From Pseudomonas sp. BN417 (GTDB lineage Bacteria > Pseudomonadota > Gammaproteobacteria > Pseudomonadales > Pseudomonadaceae), in contig NZ_SSOJ01000139.1 in the NCBI RefSeq assembly GCF_029871205.1, positions 177,138 through 221,281 on the forward strand: a stretch of DNA of 44,144 nucleotides. Reading direction: 5' to 3'. Below, piece by piece: positions 15,349 through 24,100 of the stretch. Position 1 is the stretch's first letter; every line of letters starts with the position of its first letter. The notes below the pieces were generated by a model. It ran no database searches. It saw only the letters and a program-made list of their open reading frames with translations, and was not told the DNA's origin. The position numbers were made by a program, and so were the translations under genes.

Positions 15349-16653
15349 GTGAAGCCGGTAAAAGTAGGCATCTGTGGCCTGGGGACCGTCGGTGGCGGCA
15401 CCTTCAACGTACTCAAACGCAACGCCGAGGAGATTGCCCGCCGTGCCGGGCGTGGAATCGAAGTTGCCCAGATTGCTGCTCGTCGTCCCAACCCGAAGTG
15501 TGAAACCGGCGCCACCCCCATCACCGCCGACATCTTCGACGTGGCCAACAACCCGGAAATCGACATCGTCATCGAACTGATCGGTGGCTACACCCAGGCC
15601 CGCGAGCTGGTGCTCAAAGCCATCGAGAACGGCAAGCACGTGGTCACCGCCAACAAGGCGCTGATCGCCGTGCACGGCAACGAGATCTTCGCCAAGGCCC
15701 GCGAGAAGGGCGTCATGGTCGCCTTCGAGGCCGCTGTGGCCGGCGGTATCCCGGTGATCAAGGCGATCCGCGAAGGCCTCTCGGCCAACCACATCAACTG
15801 GCTGGCCGGCATCATCAACGGCACCGGCAACTTCATCCTCACCGAAATGCGCGAGAAGGGCCGTGCCTTCGAGGACGTGCTGAAGGAAGCCCAGGCCCTG
15901 GGCTACGCCGAAGCCGACCCGACCTTCGACGTCGAAGGCATCGACGCCGCCCACAAGCTGACCATCCTCGCGTCCATCGCCTTCGGCATCCCGCTGCAGT
16001 TCGACAAGGCCTACACCGAGGGCATCTCGAAACTGACCAGCGCCGACGTCAACTACGCCGAGGCCCTGGGCTACCGCATCAAGCATCTGGGCGTGGCGCG
16101 CCGCACCGACCACGGCTTCGAACTGCGTGTGCACCCCACACTGATCCCGGCCGACCGCCTGATCGCCAACGTCAACGGCGTGATGAACGCGGTGATGGTC
16201 AACGGCGATGCCGCCGGCAGCACCCTCTACTACGGCGCCGGTGCCGGCATGGAAGCCACCGCTTCCGCCGTGGTTGCCGACGTGGTGGACGTGGTCCGTG
16301 CCCTGACCACCGACCCGGAAAACCATGTGCCGCACCTGGCCTTCCAGCCGGATTCCCTGTCCGACCACCCGATCCTGCCGATCGAGGCCTGCGAGAGCGC
16401 CTATTACCTGCGCATCCAGGCCAAGGACCATCCGGGCGTGCTGGCCCAGGTCGCGACCATCCTGTCGGAACGCGGCATCAACATCGAATCGATCATGCAG
16501 AAAGAAGTCGAAGAGCACGACGGCCTGGTGCCGATGATCCTGGTAACCCACCGGGTCGTCGAAGCGCGCGTCAACGACGCCATCGCCGCGCTGGAAGCTC
16601 TGGACGACGTGGTAGGCAGCGTAGTGCGCATCCGCGTCGAGCAACTCAACTAA
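15349..16653 (+). CDS. hom: homoserine dehydrogenase
   Basis: A 434-residue enzyme that reduces aspartate semialdehyde to homoserine, the branch point to threonine and methionine. The NAD(P)-binding start is VGICGLGTVGGGTF; the catalytic part includes ANKALIA, EAAVAGGIPVI and GIINGTGNFIL. A C-terminal ACT domain (from about 350, with DHPGVLAQVATILSERGIN) suggests feedback control by threonine. The start is GTG with GGGGAG upstream; there is no better ATG. thrC follows 93 bases later across an inverted repeat, probably in one transcript. Confidence 0.95.
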   Translation: MKPVKVGICGLGTVGGGTFNVLKRNAEEIARRAGRGIEVAQIAARRPNPKCETGATPITADIFDVANNPEIDIVIELIGGYTQARELVLKAIENGKHVVTANKALIAVHGNEIFAKAREKGVMVAFEAAVAGGIPVIKAIREGLSANHINWLAGIINGTGNFILTEMREKGRAFEDVLKEAQALGYAEADPTFDVEGIDAAHKLTILASIAFGIPLQFDKAYTEGISKLTSADVNYAEALGYRIKHLGVARRTDHGFELRVHPTLIPADRLIANVNGVMNAVMVNGDAAGSTLYYGAGAGMEATASAVVADVVDVVRALTTDPENHVPHLAFQPDSLSDHPILPIEACESAYYLRIQAKDHPGVLAQVATILSERGINIESIMQKEVEEHDGLVPMILVTHRVVEARVNDAIAALEALDDVVGSVVRIRVEQLN

Positions 16654-16655
16654 TC

Positions 16656-16726
16656 GCAGCTGCAAGCTGCAAGCCACAAGCTGCAAGTCCCCGTCGCTTG
16701 CAGCTTGAAGCTTGAAGCTTGGAGCT
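16656..16726. repeat. imperfect inverted repeat of AGCTTGCAGCTT words between hom and thrC
   Basis: The left arm 16656-16687 is made of AGCTGCAAG words and the right arm 16697-16726 of CTTGAAGCTTG words. They are largely complementary and would fold into a long hairpin in a hom-thrC transcript. The same vocabulary lies after ffh at 8651-8710. Confidence 0.6.
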
Positions 16727-16746
16727 CAAACCGAAGGTTTGTACCT

Positions 16747-18156
16747 ATGCGTTATATCAGTACCCGCGGCCAGGCACCTGCCCTGAATTTCGAAGACGTG
16801 CTGCTGGCTGGCCTGGCCAGCGACGGCGGCCTCTACGTACCGGAAAACCTGCCGCGCTTCACCCAGGAAGAAATCGCCTCCTGGGCCGGTCTGCCCTACT
16901 TTGAGCTGGCCTTCCGCGTGATGCGCCCCTTCGTCGCCGGCAGCATCGATGACGCCGCCTTCAAGAAGATCCTCGAAGAAACCTACGGCGCCTTCGACCA
17001 CAACGCCGTGGCGCCGCTGCGTCAGCTGAACGGCAACGAGTGGGTGCTGGAACTGTTCCACGGCCCGACCCTGGCCTTCAAGGACTTCGCCCTGCAGCTG
17101 CTCGGCCGCCTGCTCGACCACGTGCTGGTCAAGCGCGGCGAGCGCGTGGTGATCCTGGGCGCCACCTCCGGCGACACCGGTTCGGCTGCCATCGAAGGCT
17201 GCCGCCGCTGCGAGAACGTCGACATCTTCATCCTGCACCCGCACAACCGCGTGTCCGAAGTGCAGCGCCGGCAGATGACCACCATCCTCGGCGACAACAT
17301 CCACAACATCGCGGTCGAGGGCAACTTCGACGACTGCCAGGAGATGGTCAAGGCCAGCTTCGCCGACCAGGGCTTCCTCAAGGGCACCCGGCTGGTGGCG
17401 GTCAACTCGATCAACTGGGCGCGGATCATGGCCCAGATCGTCTACTACTTCCATGCAGCCATCCAGCTCGGCGGCCCGGCCCGTTCCGTGGCCTTCTCGG
17501 TGCCCACCGGCAACTTCGGCGACATCTTCGCCGGCTACCTGGCGCGCAACATGGGCCTGCCGATCAGCCAGCTGATCGTCGCTACCAACCGCAACGACAT
17601 CCTGCACCGCTTCATGAGCGGCAACCAGTACGTCAAGGACACCCTGCACCCGACCCTGTCGCCGTCCATGGACATCATGGTGTCGTCCAACTTCGAGCGC
17701 CTGCTGTTCGACCTGCATGGCCGCAACGGTGCCGCCATCGCCAGCCTGATGGATACCTTCAAGCAGGGCGGCGGCTTCAGCGTCGAGGCAGACCGCTGGA
17801 CCGAAGCGCGCAAGCTGTTCGACTCCCTGGCCGTGGATGACGAAGCCACCTGCGAGACCATCGCCGAGGTGTTCAACGAGTGTGGTGAGCTGCTCGACCC
17901 GCACACCGCCATCGGCGTCCGCGCCGCCCGCGAATGCCGCCGCAGTCTGGCCACCCCGATGGTCACCCTGGGCACCGCCCACCCGGTGAAATTCCCGGAA
18001 GCCGTGGAGAAGGCCGGCGTCGGCCAGGCCCCGGCGCTGCCGCCGCACCTCGCCGACCTGTTCCAACGCGAGGAACGCTGCACCGTGCTGCCGAACGACC
18101 TGAAGCAGATCCAGGCCTTCGTCAGCCAGCATGGCAACCGCGGCAAGCCGCTCTAA
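16747..18156 (+). CDS. thrC: threonine synthase
   Basis: A 469-residue PLP enzyme that turns O-phosphohomoserine into threonine. The N-terminal MRYISTRG and FEDVLLAGLASDGGLYVP are typical of the longer bacterial/fungal class. The PLP lysine is Lys112 in HGPTLAFKDFALQ. The phosphate-binding and glycine-rich parts ATSGDTGSAA and VPTGNFGDIFAGY follow. The start at 16747 fits the family; an in-frame ATG at 16705 falls inside the upstream repeat and is rejected. A terminator lies 19 bases after the stop. Confidence 0.95.
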   Translation: MRYISTRGQAPALNFEDVLLAGLASDGGLYVPENLPRFTQEEIASWAGLPYFELAFRVMRPFVAGSIDDAAFKKILEETYGAFDHNAVAPLRQLNGNEWVLELFHGPTLAFKDFALQLLGRLLDHVLVKRGERVVILGATSGDTGSAAIEGCRRCENVDIFILHPHNRVSEVQRRQMTTILGDNIHNIAVEGNFDDCQEMVKASFADQGFLKGTRLVAVNSINWARIMAQIVYYFHAAIQLGGPARSVAFSVPTGNFGDIFAGYLARNMGLPISQLIVATNRNDILHRFMSGNQYVKDTLHPTLSPSMDIMVSSNFERLLFDLHGRNGAAIASLMDTFKQGGGFSVEADRWTEARKLFDSLAVDDEATCETIAEVFNECGELLDPHTAIGVRAARECRRSLATPMVTLGTAHPVKFPEAVEKAGVGQAPALPPHLADLFQREERCTVLPNDLKQIQAFVSQHGNRGKPL

Positions 18157-18174
18157 GCCATAGCGCCAGAAACG

Positions 18175-18208
18175 AAAAGGCCGGCTCCCGAAAGGTGCCG
18201 GCCTTTTT
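18175..18208 (+). terminator. rho-independent terminator of hom-thrC
   Basis: AAAA-GGCCGGC (18175-18185) pairs with GCCGGCC-TTTTT (18197-18208), 19 bases after the thrC stop. Confidence 0.9.
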
Positions 18209-18236
18209 CATTGCTGCATGGGTGGGGCGGAAACCT

Positions 18237-18334
18237 TGTGGGGGCGAATTCATTCGCTGAGCAGGCCGAAGGCCTGCCATTCGGGTCCTCAGGGGGCAGC
18301 TGCGCTGCCCTTAGCGAATGAATTCGCCCCCACA
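18237..18334 (-). repeat. ~100-bp arm-and-two-hairpin element, copy A (inverted orientation)
   Basis: Outer arms 18237-18258 and 18313-18334 are perfect 22-base complements beginning TGTGGGGGCGAATTCATTCG. Inside are two hairpins, GCAGGCC-GAA-GGCCTGC (18261-18277) and GGGCAGC-TGC-GCTGCCC (18294-18310). The hairpin order is the reverse of copies B and C, so this copy is inverted. It lies between the convergent thrC and CoA-transferase genes. Confidence 0.85.
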
Positions 18335-18360
18335 GTTGACTGGCCTACCTCCACGCTCGC

Positions 18361-19560
18361 TCAGATCGCCCCGTCCGCCTTCAACGCCGCCACCTGCTCG
18401 GCGCTGTAGCCCAGGGCCCCGAGCACCTCGGCATTGTGTTCGCCCAACTCCGGGCCTATCCACTCGGTGGAGCCGGGCGTCTCGGAAAGCTTGGGCACTA
18501 TGCCCGGCATCTTGAAGGGCTTGCCATCCGGCAGCTTGGCCTGGAGGAACATCTCGCGGGCGAGGAATTGCGGGTCGTTGAACATGTCCTCGGCGGAGAA
18601 GATGCGGCTGGCCGGCACTTCGGCGCGGTTCAGCACCGCCAGCACGTCTTCCAGGGGCAGCGACGCCACCCAGCGGTCGATCACGCCGTAGAGCTCGTCG
18701 CGGCGTGCGTCGCGGCCGTCGTTGCTGGCAAGCGTCGGGTCATTGGCCAGCTCATCTCGGCCAATGGCCTGCATGAAGCGCTTGAAGATGGCATCGCCAT
18801 TGGCGCCGATCTGCACATGCCGGCCGTCGGCGGCGGTGTGGATGGAAGAGGGCGTGATACCCGGCATGATGTTGCCGCTGCGCTCGCGGATGAAACCGAA
18901 CACGTCGAACTCCGGGACCATGCTTTCCATCATGGCGAACACCGCCTCGTAGAGCGCCACGTCCACCACCTGGCCCTGGCCGCCGTTGACTTCCCGGTGG
19001 CGCAGCGCCATCAACGCGCCGATCACGCCCCAGAGGGCGGCGATGGAGTCGCCGATGGAGATGCCGGTGCGCACCGGCGGGCGATCCTCGAAGCCGGTGA
19101 TGTAGCGCAGGCCACCCATGGATTCGCCCACGGCGCCGAAGCCCGGCTGGTCCTTGTAGGGGCCGCTCTGGCCGAAGCCGGAAAGCCGCACCATCACCAG
19201 TTTCGGGTTCAGGGCGTGGATCACCTCCCAGCCCAGGCCCAGCTTTTCCAACACGCCGGGGCGGAAGTTCTCGATCAGGATGTCCGCCTCGCTCAGCAGC
19301 TTCTTGAGGATGTCCCGGCCCTCGGGATGCTTGAGGTTCAGCGTCAGGGACTTCTTGTTGCGCGCCTGCACGAACCACCAGAGCGAGGTGCCTTCGTAAA
19401 GCTTGCGCCACTTGCGCAGCGGGTCGCCGCCGTCGGGCGACTCGATCTTGATCACCTCGGCGCCGAATTCGGCGCACAGGCGCGAGGCGAAGGGGCCGGC
19501 GATCAGGGTGCCGAGTTCGATCACTTTGAGGCCGGCGAGGGGTTTGGCTGAGGCGTTCAT
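18361..19560 (-). CDS. CaiB/BaiF (class III) CoA-transferase
   Basis: A 399-residue family III CoA-transferase, which moves CoA between carboxylic acids. The family N-terminus PLAGLKVIELGTLIAGPFAS, the segment ENFRPGVLEKLGLG, and the catalytic aspartate Asp171 in TGISIGDSIAALWG are present, then a long C-terminal part with ADGRHVQIGANGD. Substrate cannot be assigned. No acyl-CoA dehydrogenase or LysR partner, which often sits beside such genes, is adjacent here. The start at 19560 has GGAA upstream and fits the family; the frame is open to 19572. It is divergent from the GGDEF gene. Confidence 0.9.
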   Translation of the reverse strand: MNASAKPLAGLKVIELGTLIAGPFASRLCAEFGAEVIKIESPDGGDPLRKWRKLYEGTSLWWFVQARNKKSLTLNLKHPEGRDILKKLLSEADILIENFRPGVLEKLGLGWEVIHALNPKLVMVRLSGFGQSGPYKDQPGFGAVGESMGGLRYITGFEDRPPVRTGISIGDSIAALWGVIGALMALRHREVNGGQGQVVDVALYEAVFAMMESMVPEFDVFGFIRERSGNIMPGITPSSIHTAADGRHVQIGANGDAIFKRFMQAIGRDELANDPTLASNDGRDARRDELYGVIDRWVASLPLEDVLAVLNRAEVPASRIFSAEDMFNDPQFLAREMFLQAKLPDGKPFKMPGIVPKLSETPGSTEWIGPELGEHNAEVLGALGYSAEQVAALKADGAI

Positions 19561-19760
19561 CGGAATTTCCATGGGCCAGGCGATGGCGGCGACTCTACCC
19601 CGTGGGGCCGGCAGCGAACAGCCCGGATTGCCGCTGGCGCCCCCCTCCGGGCCGACTTAAAGTTCTTGCAGGACTCTCATTCGCGTGCGCCGACCGCCAT
19701 GCCAACCCGACCTGCAATGCCCTGCCACTTGTCGCCCGGTCCGCACCGGGAGGAGGGCAC

Positions 19761-20915
19761 ATGCAACTGAATATCCCCACCCTGGTGCTTGTGGATATCT
19801 ACATCCTCGCCCTGGTGGGCATCCTCATGCTCCACGCCTGGCGACGTGGCCGCCGCGAGCCGACCCTCGGCTACCTGTCCGCCATGCTGCTGCTCGGCGC
19901 GCTGGCCACCGTGCTCGGCAGCCTGCGTGGCATCGGCATGGACTTCGTGCCCCTGGTCATCGGCAACGTGGCACTGCAGCTCTGCGGGGCGATGAACTGG
20001 ACCGCCATGCGCGTGTTCGCCGGGCGCCAGCCGCATCTGCCGGGCATCTGCGCCGGCGCGGCGATCTGGGTGCTGCTCTGCCTCAATCCGGCGTTCTATG
20101 AGTCACTGACGGTGCGGGTGGTGCTCAGCTCGATGATGACCGTCACCTACGCCGGGCTCAGTGCCTTCGAACTCTGGCGCAGCCGCAAGTGCCTGGAAGT
20201 GGCCTATATGCCGGCCCTGGTGCTGACGCTCTTCCACACGGCCTTCTACTGCGTGCGCATAGTGGTCGACCGTGGCATGCCCTTCGACCAGGCGGTCGCT
20301 GGCGCCGGGCAGGGCACCAGCTTCTTCTCCCTGTTGGTGTTCGAGACCCTGCTCTACGCCATCGGCATTGCCTTCGTCACCCTGGCCATGGTCAAGGAGC
20401 GTGCCGAGCTGAAGTTCCGCGCCGCCGCCTACTGCGACCCGCTCACCGGTGTGGGCAACCGCCGCGCCTTCATGACGACAGGCGAATACCTGCTGGAAAG
20501 CTGCGAGCACCGGGGCGAACCCGTGGCCCTGCTGCTCTGCGACCTCGACCACTTCAAGCGCCTCAACGACAACTACGGCCACGCCACTGGCGACGAGGCG
20601 CTGGTGGCCTTCAGCCGCATCGCGGTCGGCAGCATGCGCAAGCAGGACGTGTTCGGCCGCATTGGCGGCGAGGAGTTCGCCTGCCTGCTGGCCGATGCCG
20701 ACGACGAGGCCGGCGCCCAGGTGGCCGAACGTATCCGCCGCGAGTTCGCCGAGTTGCCTTTCCAGGAGCCGGGCGAACTCAGCGTCAGCATCGGCATTGT
20801 CAGCTCGAAGGAAGCCGGTTACGACCTGTTCCGCCTGCTTTCCATGGCCGACGACGCGCTCTATGCCGCCAAGGACAAGGGCCGCAACCGCATCCAGCGA
20901 TATCCCGCCGAATAG
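19761..20915 (+). CDS. membrane-bound GGDEF diguanylate cyclase
   Basis: A 384-residue protein with about six transmembrane helices in residues 8-210 and a C-terminal GGDEF domain that makes cyclic di-GMP from GTP. Seen are DPLTGVGNRR (226-235), the metal aspartate in LLCDLDHFKRLND (Asp261), the active-site GGEEF (302-306), and an inhibitory I-site RKQD (293-296) five residues before it. An active, product-inhibited cyclase is therefore expected. The membrane domain is of unknown ligand. The ATG at 19761 has GGAGGAG upstream and starts at the first helix. It lies about 6.7 kb from a predicted c-di-GMP-binding MshEN protein. Confidence 0.9.
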   Translation: MQLNIPTLVLVDIYILALVGILMLHAWRRGRREPTLGYLSAMLLLGALATVLGSLRGIGMDFVPLVIGNVALQLCGAMNWTAMRVFAGRQPHLPGICAGAAIWVLLCLNPAFYESLTVRVVLSSMMTVTYAGLSAFELWRSRKCLEVAYMPALVLTLFHTAFYCVRIVVDRGMPFDQAVAGAGQGTSFFSLLVFETLLYAIGIAFVTLAMVKERAELKFRAAAYCDPLTGVGNRRAFMTTGEYLLESCEHRGEPVALLLCDLDHFKRLNDNYGHATGDEALVAFSRIAVGSMRKQDVFGRIGGEEFACLLADADDEAGAQVAERIRREFAELPFQEPGELSVSIGIVSSKEAGYDLFRLLSMADDALYAAKDKGRNRIQRYPAE

Positions 20916-20986
20916 CCGGATGGCCAGCCAAGGCGGTGGATTCAAGGTAGACTTGCCGCCCTCCGCTGATCATCAAGAAGCCCGCC

Positions 20987-21526
20987 ATGGCCCTCCAAGC
21001 GACCCCCTACAAAGTCGAACTCAACCTCACCGACCTCGATCGCAGCGTCTACGAGAACCTGCGCTTCACCGTTGCCAAGCACCCGTCGGAAACCGAGGAG
21101 CGCCTGGCCGTGCGCCTGATCGCCTACATCCTCTGGTACCACGAGCAACTGGCCTTCGGCCGTGGTCTGTCGGACGTGGACGAGCCGGCGCTGTGGGAAA
21201 AGAGCCTGGACGACCGCGTTCTGCACTGGATCGAAGTGGGCCAGCCGGATGCCGATCGCATCACCTGGTGCTCGCGCCGTACCGAACGCTTCAGCCTGGT
21301 GACCTACGGCAACCTGCGGGTCTGGCAGACCAAGGTGCTGGACGGCGTGCGCAGCCTGAAGAACATCAACGTCGTTGCGGTGCAGCAGGAAGCCCTGGAA
21401 GAGCTGGCCCGCGACCTGCCGCGTTCGGTCAGCTGGAGCGTGATGATCAGCGACGGTTCGCTGTTCATCACCGATGAGCGCGGCCAGCACGAAATTCCCC
21501 TGGAGTGGCTGGCCGGGGAACGCTGA
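20987..21526 (+). CDS. yaeQ: YaeQ family protein
   Basis: A 179-residue protein of the YaeQ family, which has a PD-(D/E)XK nuclease-like fold and no settled function; E. coli YaeQ has been linked to RfaH suppression. Recognisable parts are ALQATPYKVELNLTDLDR, VAKHPSETEERLAVRL, WIEVGQPDADRI and VSWSVMISDGSLFITD. The start is the conserved one. It lies between the diguanylate cyclase and recJ on the same strand, with a 98-base spacer containing a hairpin before recJ. Confidence 0.9.
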   Translation: MALQATPYKVELNLTDLDRSVYENLRFTVAKHPSETEERLAVRLIAYILWYHEQLAFGRGLSDVDEPALWEKSLDDRVLHWIEVGQPDADRITWCSRRTERFSLVTYGNLRVWQTKVLDGVRSLKNINVVAVQQEALEELARDLPRSVSWSVMISDGSLFITDERGQHEIPLEWLAGER

Positions 21527-21547
21527 GCGGAAATCCGGAGGATTTCC

Positions 21548-21596
21548 GGGCAAGGGCCCAGATCCTTGCCCAAGGCCCTTTCCCGGGAGGGAGAGG
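21548..21596 (+). repeat. hairpin and CCCTCTCCC-type repeat before recJ
   Basis: GGGCAAGG (21548-21555) pairs with CCTTGCCC (21564-21571), followed by CTTTCCCGGGAGGGAGAGGG. Such words are shared with the repeats at 27947, 30083 and 33101. It separates yaeQ from recJ. Confidence 0.5.
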
Positions 21597-21624
21597 GGAA
21601 GTCGAGTCAACGATTGGATCGTCC

Positions 21625-23340
21625 ATGCGTATCGAACACCGCGTCCTGCCCGATGTCCTGCCTGACCTGGGCGACCTGCCGCCGCTGCTGACCCGCCTCT
21701 ACGCCTCCCGTGGCGTGCAGTCCGCGGCCGAACTGGACAAGAGCCTGGCGCGGCTGATCCCCTACCAGATGCTCAAGGGCATCGATGCCGCCGTGGCCCT
21801 GCTGGTGGAGGCCCTGGAGCAGCGCCAGCGCATTCTCTATGTCGGCGACTTCGACGCCGATGGCGCCACCGCCAGCACGGTGGGCGTGCTCGGCCTGCGA
21901 ATGCTTGGCGCCGCCCACGTGGATTACCTGGTCCCTAACCGTTTCGAGTACGGCTACGGCCTGACCCCGGAAATCGTCGCAGTCGCCCTGACGCGCCAAC
22001 CCGACCTGCTGGTGACCGTGGACAACGGCATCTCCAGTGTCGAAGGCGTGGCCGCCGCCAAGGCCGCCGGGCTCAAGGTACTGGTCACCGACCATCACTT
22101 GCCGGGCCACGAACTCCCGGCGGCTGACGCCATCGTCAACCCCAACCAGCCGGGCTGCGAGTTTCCCAGCAAGGCCATGGCCGGCGTCGGCGTCATTTTC
22201 TACGTGCTGCTGGCCCTGCGGGCGCGCCTGCGCGAGCTGGACTGGTTCGCCCGCGCCGGTCTCAAGGAGCCCAACCTGGGCGAGCTGCTCGACCTGGTTG
22301 CCCTGGGCAGCGTCGCCGACGTGGTGCCGCTGGACGCCAACAACCGCATCCTGGTCCACCAGGGCCTGGCGCGCATCCGCGCCGGCCGTGCCCGGCCTGG
22401 CCTCAAGGCGATCCTCGAAGTTGCCGGACGGCCGGCGGGGCGCATCACCTCCACCGACCTCGGCTTCATCCTCGGCCCGCGCCTGAACGCCGCCGGCCGC
22501 CTGGACGACATGAGCCTGGGCATCGAATGCCTGCTCTGCGAGGACGAAGCCCTGGCCCGCGACATGGCGGTGCAGCTGGACCAGCTCAACCAGGACCGCA
22601 AGGCCATCGAGCAGGGCATGCAGCGCGAGGCCTTGGCCCAGCTGAAGAACTTGCCCATCGAGGACATGCCCTTCGGCCTCTGCGTGTTCGAGCCGGATTG
22701 GCACCAGGGTGTGATCGGCATCCTCGCCTCGCGCCTGAAGGAGCGTTATCACCGCCCGACGATTGCCTTCGCCGATGCCGGCGACGGCCTGCTCAAGGGC
22801 TCGGCGCGCTCGGTGCCGGGCTTCCATATCCGCGACGCGCTGGACGCGGTGGCCGCGCGCCATCCGGGGCTGATCAGCAAGTTCGGTGGTCATGCCATGG
22901 CCGCCGGCCTGTCCCTGCCTGTGGAAAACTTCGGCGCCTTCGCCGCCGCCTTCGACGCCGAGACCCGCCGCCAGCTCTGCGAGGACGACCTCACCGGCCG
23001 CCTGCTTTCCGATGGCCAGCTGAGCATCCAGGAATTTCACCTGGAGCTGGCTCGCGCCCTGCGCCTGGCCGGTCCCTGGGGCCAGCACTTCCCCGAGCCG
23101 CTGTTCCACGGCGTGTTCCAGATCGTCCAGCAGCGGCTTGTCGGCGAACGCCACCTCAAGCTGGTGCTGAAAAGCGAATGCGGCTCCCTGCAGCTGGATG
23201 GCATTGCTTTCAACATCGACCGCGAACAGTGGCCCAATCCCACCGTGCGCTGGGCCGAGCTGGCCTACAAGCTGGACGTCAACGAGTACCGTGGCCAGGA
23301 AAGCGTGCAGCTGATGGTGGCGCACATAGCCCCTCGCTGA
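21625..23340 (+). CDS. recJ: single-stranded-DNA-specific exonuclease RecJ
   Basis: A 571-residue 5'-3' exonuclease on single-stranded DNA, acting in RecF-pathway repair and mismatch repair. The DHH phosphoesterase motifs are VGDFDADGATAS (73-84), VTVDNGISS, VTDHHLPG (Asp156-His157-His158) and LGSVADVVPLD. The DHHA1 domain has GSARSVPGFHIRDAL and FGGHAMAAGLSL. An OB-like C-terminal part follows. Length is normal. The start at 21625 (MRIEHRVLPD) matches relatives; the frame is open to 21505, inside yaeQ. The ribosome-binding site is weak. Confidence 0.95.
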   Translation: MRIEHRVLPDVLPDLGDLPPLLTRLYASRGVQSAAELDKSLARLIPYQMLKGIDAAVALLVEALEQRQRILYVGDFDADGATASTVGVLGLRMLGAAHVDYLVPNRFEYGYGLTPEIVAVALTRQPDLLVTVDNGISSVEGVAAAKAAGLKVLVTDHHLPGHELPAADAIVNPNQPGCEFPSKAMAGVGVIFYVLLALRARLRELDWFARAGLKEPNLGELLDLVALGSVADVVPLDANNRILVHQGLARIRAGRARPGLKAILEVAGRPAGRITSTDLGFILGPRLNAAGRLDDMSLGIECLLCEDEALARDMAVQLDQLNQDRKAIEQGMQREALAQLKNLPIEDMPFGLCVFEPDWHQGVIGILASRLKERYHRPTIAFADAGDGLLKGSARSVPGFHIRDALDAVAARHPGLISKFGGHAMAAGLSLPVENFGAFAAAFDAETRRQLCEDDLTGRLLSDGQLSIQEFHLELARALRLAGPWGQHFPEPLFHGVFQIVQQRLVGERHLKLVLKSECGSLQLDGIAFNIDREQWPNPTVRWAELAYKLDVNEYRGQESVQLMVAHIAPR

Positions 23341-23352
23341 GCCGCTTTTCGC

Positions 23353-23452
23353 CTGTGGGGGCGAATTCATTCGCTAAGGGCAGCGGAGCTGCCCCCTGCG
23401 AGGCCCCGAGGCAGACCTGCGGTCTGCTTTGCGATTGAAATCGCCCCCACAG
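23353..23452 (+). repeat. ~100-bp arm-and-two-hairpin element, copy B
   Basis: Left arm 23353-23374 and right arm 23431-23452 pair over 22 bases with two mismatches. The inner hairpins are GGGCAGC-GGA-GCTGCCC (23378-23394) and GCAGACC-TGC-GGTCTGC (23411-23427). The second hairpin differs from copy A by paired changes that keep the stem. It lies directly downstream of recJ. Nothing else is seen in the 308-base recJ-DGPF gap. Confidence 0.85.
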
Positions 23453-23648
23453 CAGAACCTCCCTTCAGCTCACCCGTCACCCCGCCCTCGCATCTTTCCC
23501 ATCCGGGTCTACGCTGTTCCAGTCCCTTAACATCCGCAAAAAAATCGACCTGCCTGTCGATTCCGTCTTCTTCCTTTCGACCAATAAGCACAGCCGGCAC
23601 GCAAGGGACCGCAGCCTGGCGTTCATGCCACCCGACAGGAGAACAACA

Positions 23649-24071
23649 ATGCGCTTCATGGTGATAGTCAAAGCCACAAAGGAATCCGAAGCCGGCGAGA
23701 TGCCCAGCACCGAACTGCTCGCGGCCATGGGCCAGTACAACGAAGAGCTGGTGAACGCCGGCGTGCTGCTTGCCGGCGAAGGCCTGCACCCCAGCTCCAA
23801 AGGCGCGCGGGTGGTGTTCAAGGGCAAGGAGCGCAGTGTTATCGACGGTCCTTTCGCCGAAACCAAGGAGCTGATCGCCGGCTACTGGCTGTTCAAGGTC
23901 AACTCCCTGGAAGAGTGCATCGAATGGGTCAAGCGCTGCCCCAACCCCATGCCGACCGAGTCGGAAATAGAAATCCGCCAGGTGTTCGAAGCCGAGGACT
24001 TCGGCGAAGAGTTCACCCCCGAGCTGCGCGAGCAGGAAAAGCGCGTCTTCGAGAAAGCCAAGCAGCAGTGA
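23649..24071 (+). CDS. YCII-related DGPF domain protein
   Basis: A 140-residue protein of the YCII/DGPF family. The signature DGPFAE is at residues 66-71, followed by TKELIAGYWLFKVNSLEE. Function is unknown; these proteins usually occur beside an ECF42-group sigma factor and often a VOC protein. Here the VOC gene follows 29 bases later, but no sigma factor gene is present. The ATG at 23649 has AGGAG upstream; the frame is open to 23625. Confidence 0.88.
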   Translation: MRFMVIVKATKESEAGEMPSTELLAAMGQYNEELVNAGVLLAGEGLHPSSKGARVVFKGKERSVIDGPFAETKELIAGYWLFKVNSLEECIEWVKRCPNPMPTESEIEIRQVFEAEDFGEEFTPELREQEKRVFEKAKQQ

Positions 24072-24100
24072 TCGCTGAAACCCGACGACAGGAGACAGTC

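Noticed and set aside
15190-16686. 498-codon open frame antisense to hom
   Set aside because: It covers hom on the opposite strand, shows biased antisense composition and has no recognisable domain.
16726-18132. 468-codon open frame antisense to thrC
   Set aside because: Same reasoning: fully opposite a well-supported gene, with antisense composition.
21607-23370. 587-codon open frame antisense to recJ
   Set aside because: It lies fully opposite recJ and its protein is a low-complexity mix rich in Gly, His, Gln and Ala, typical of antisense reading in GC-rich DNA.
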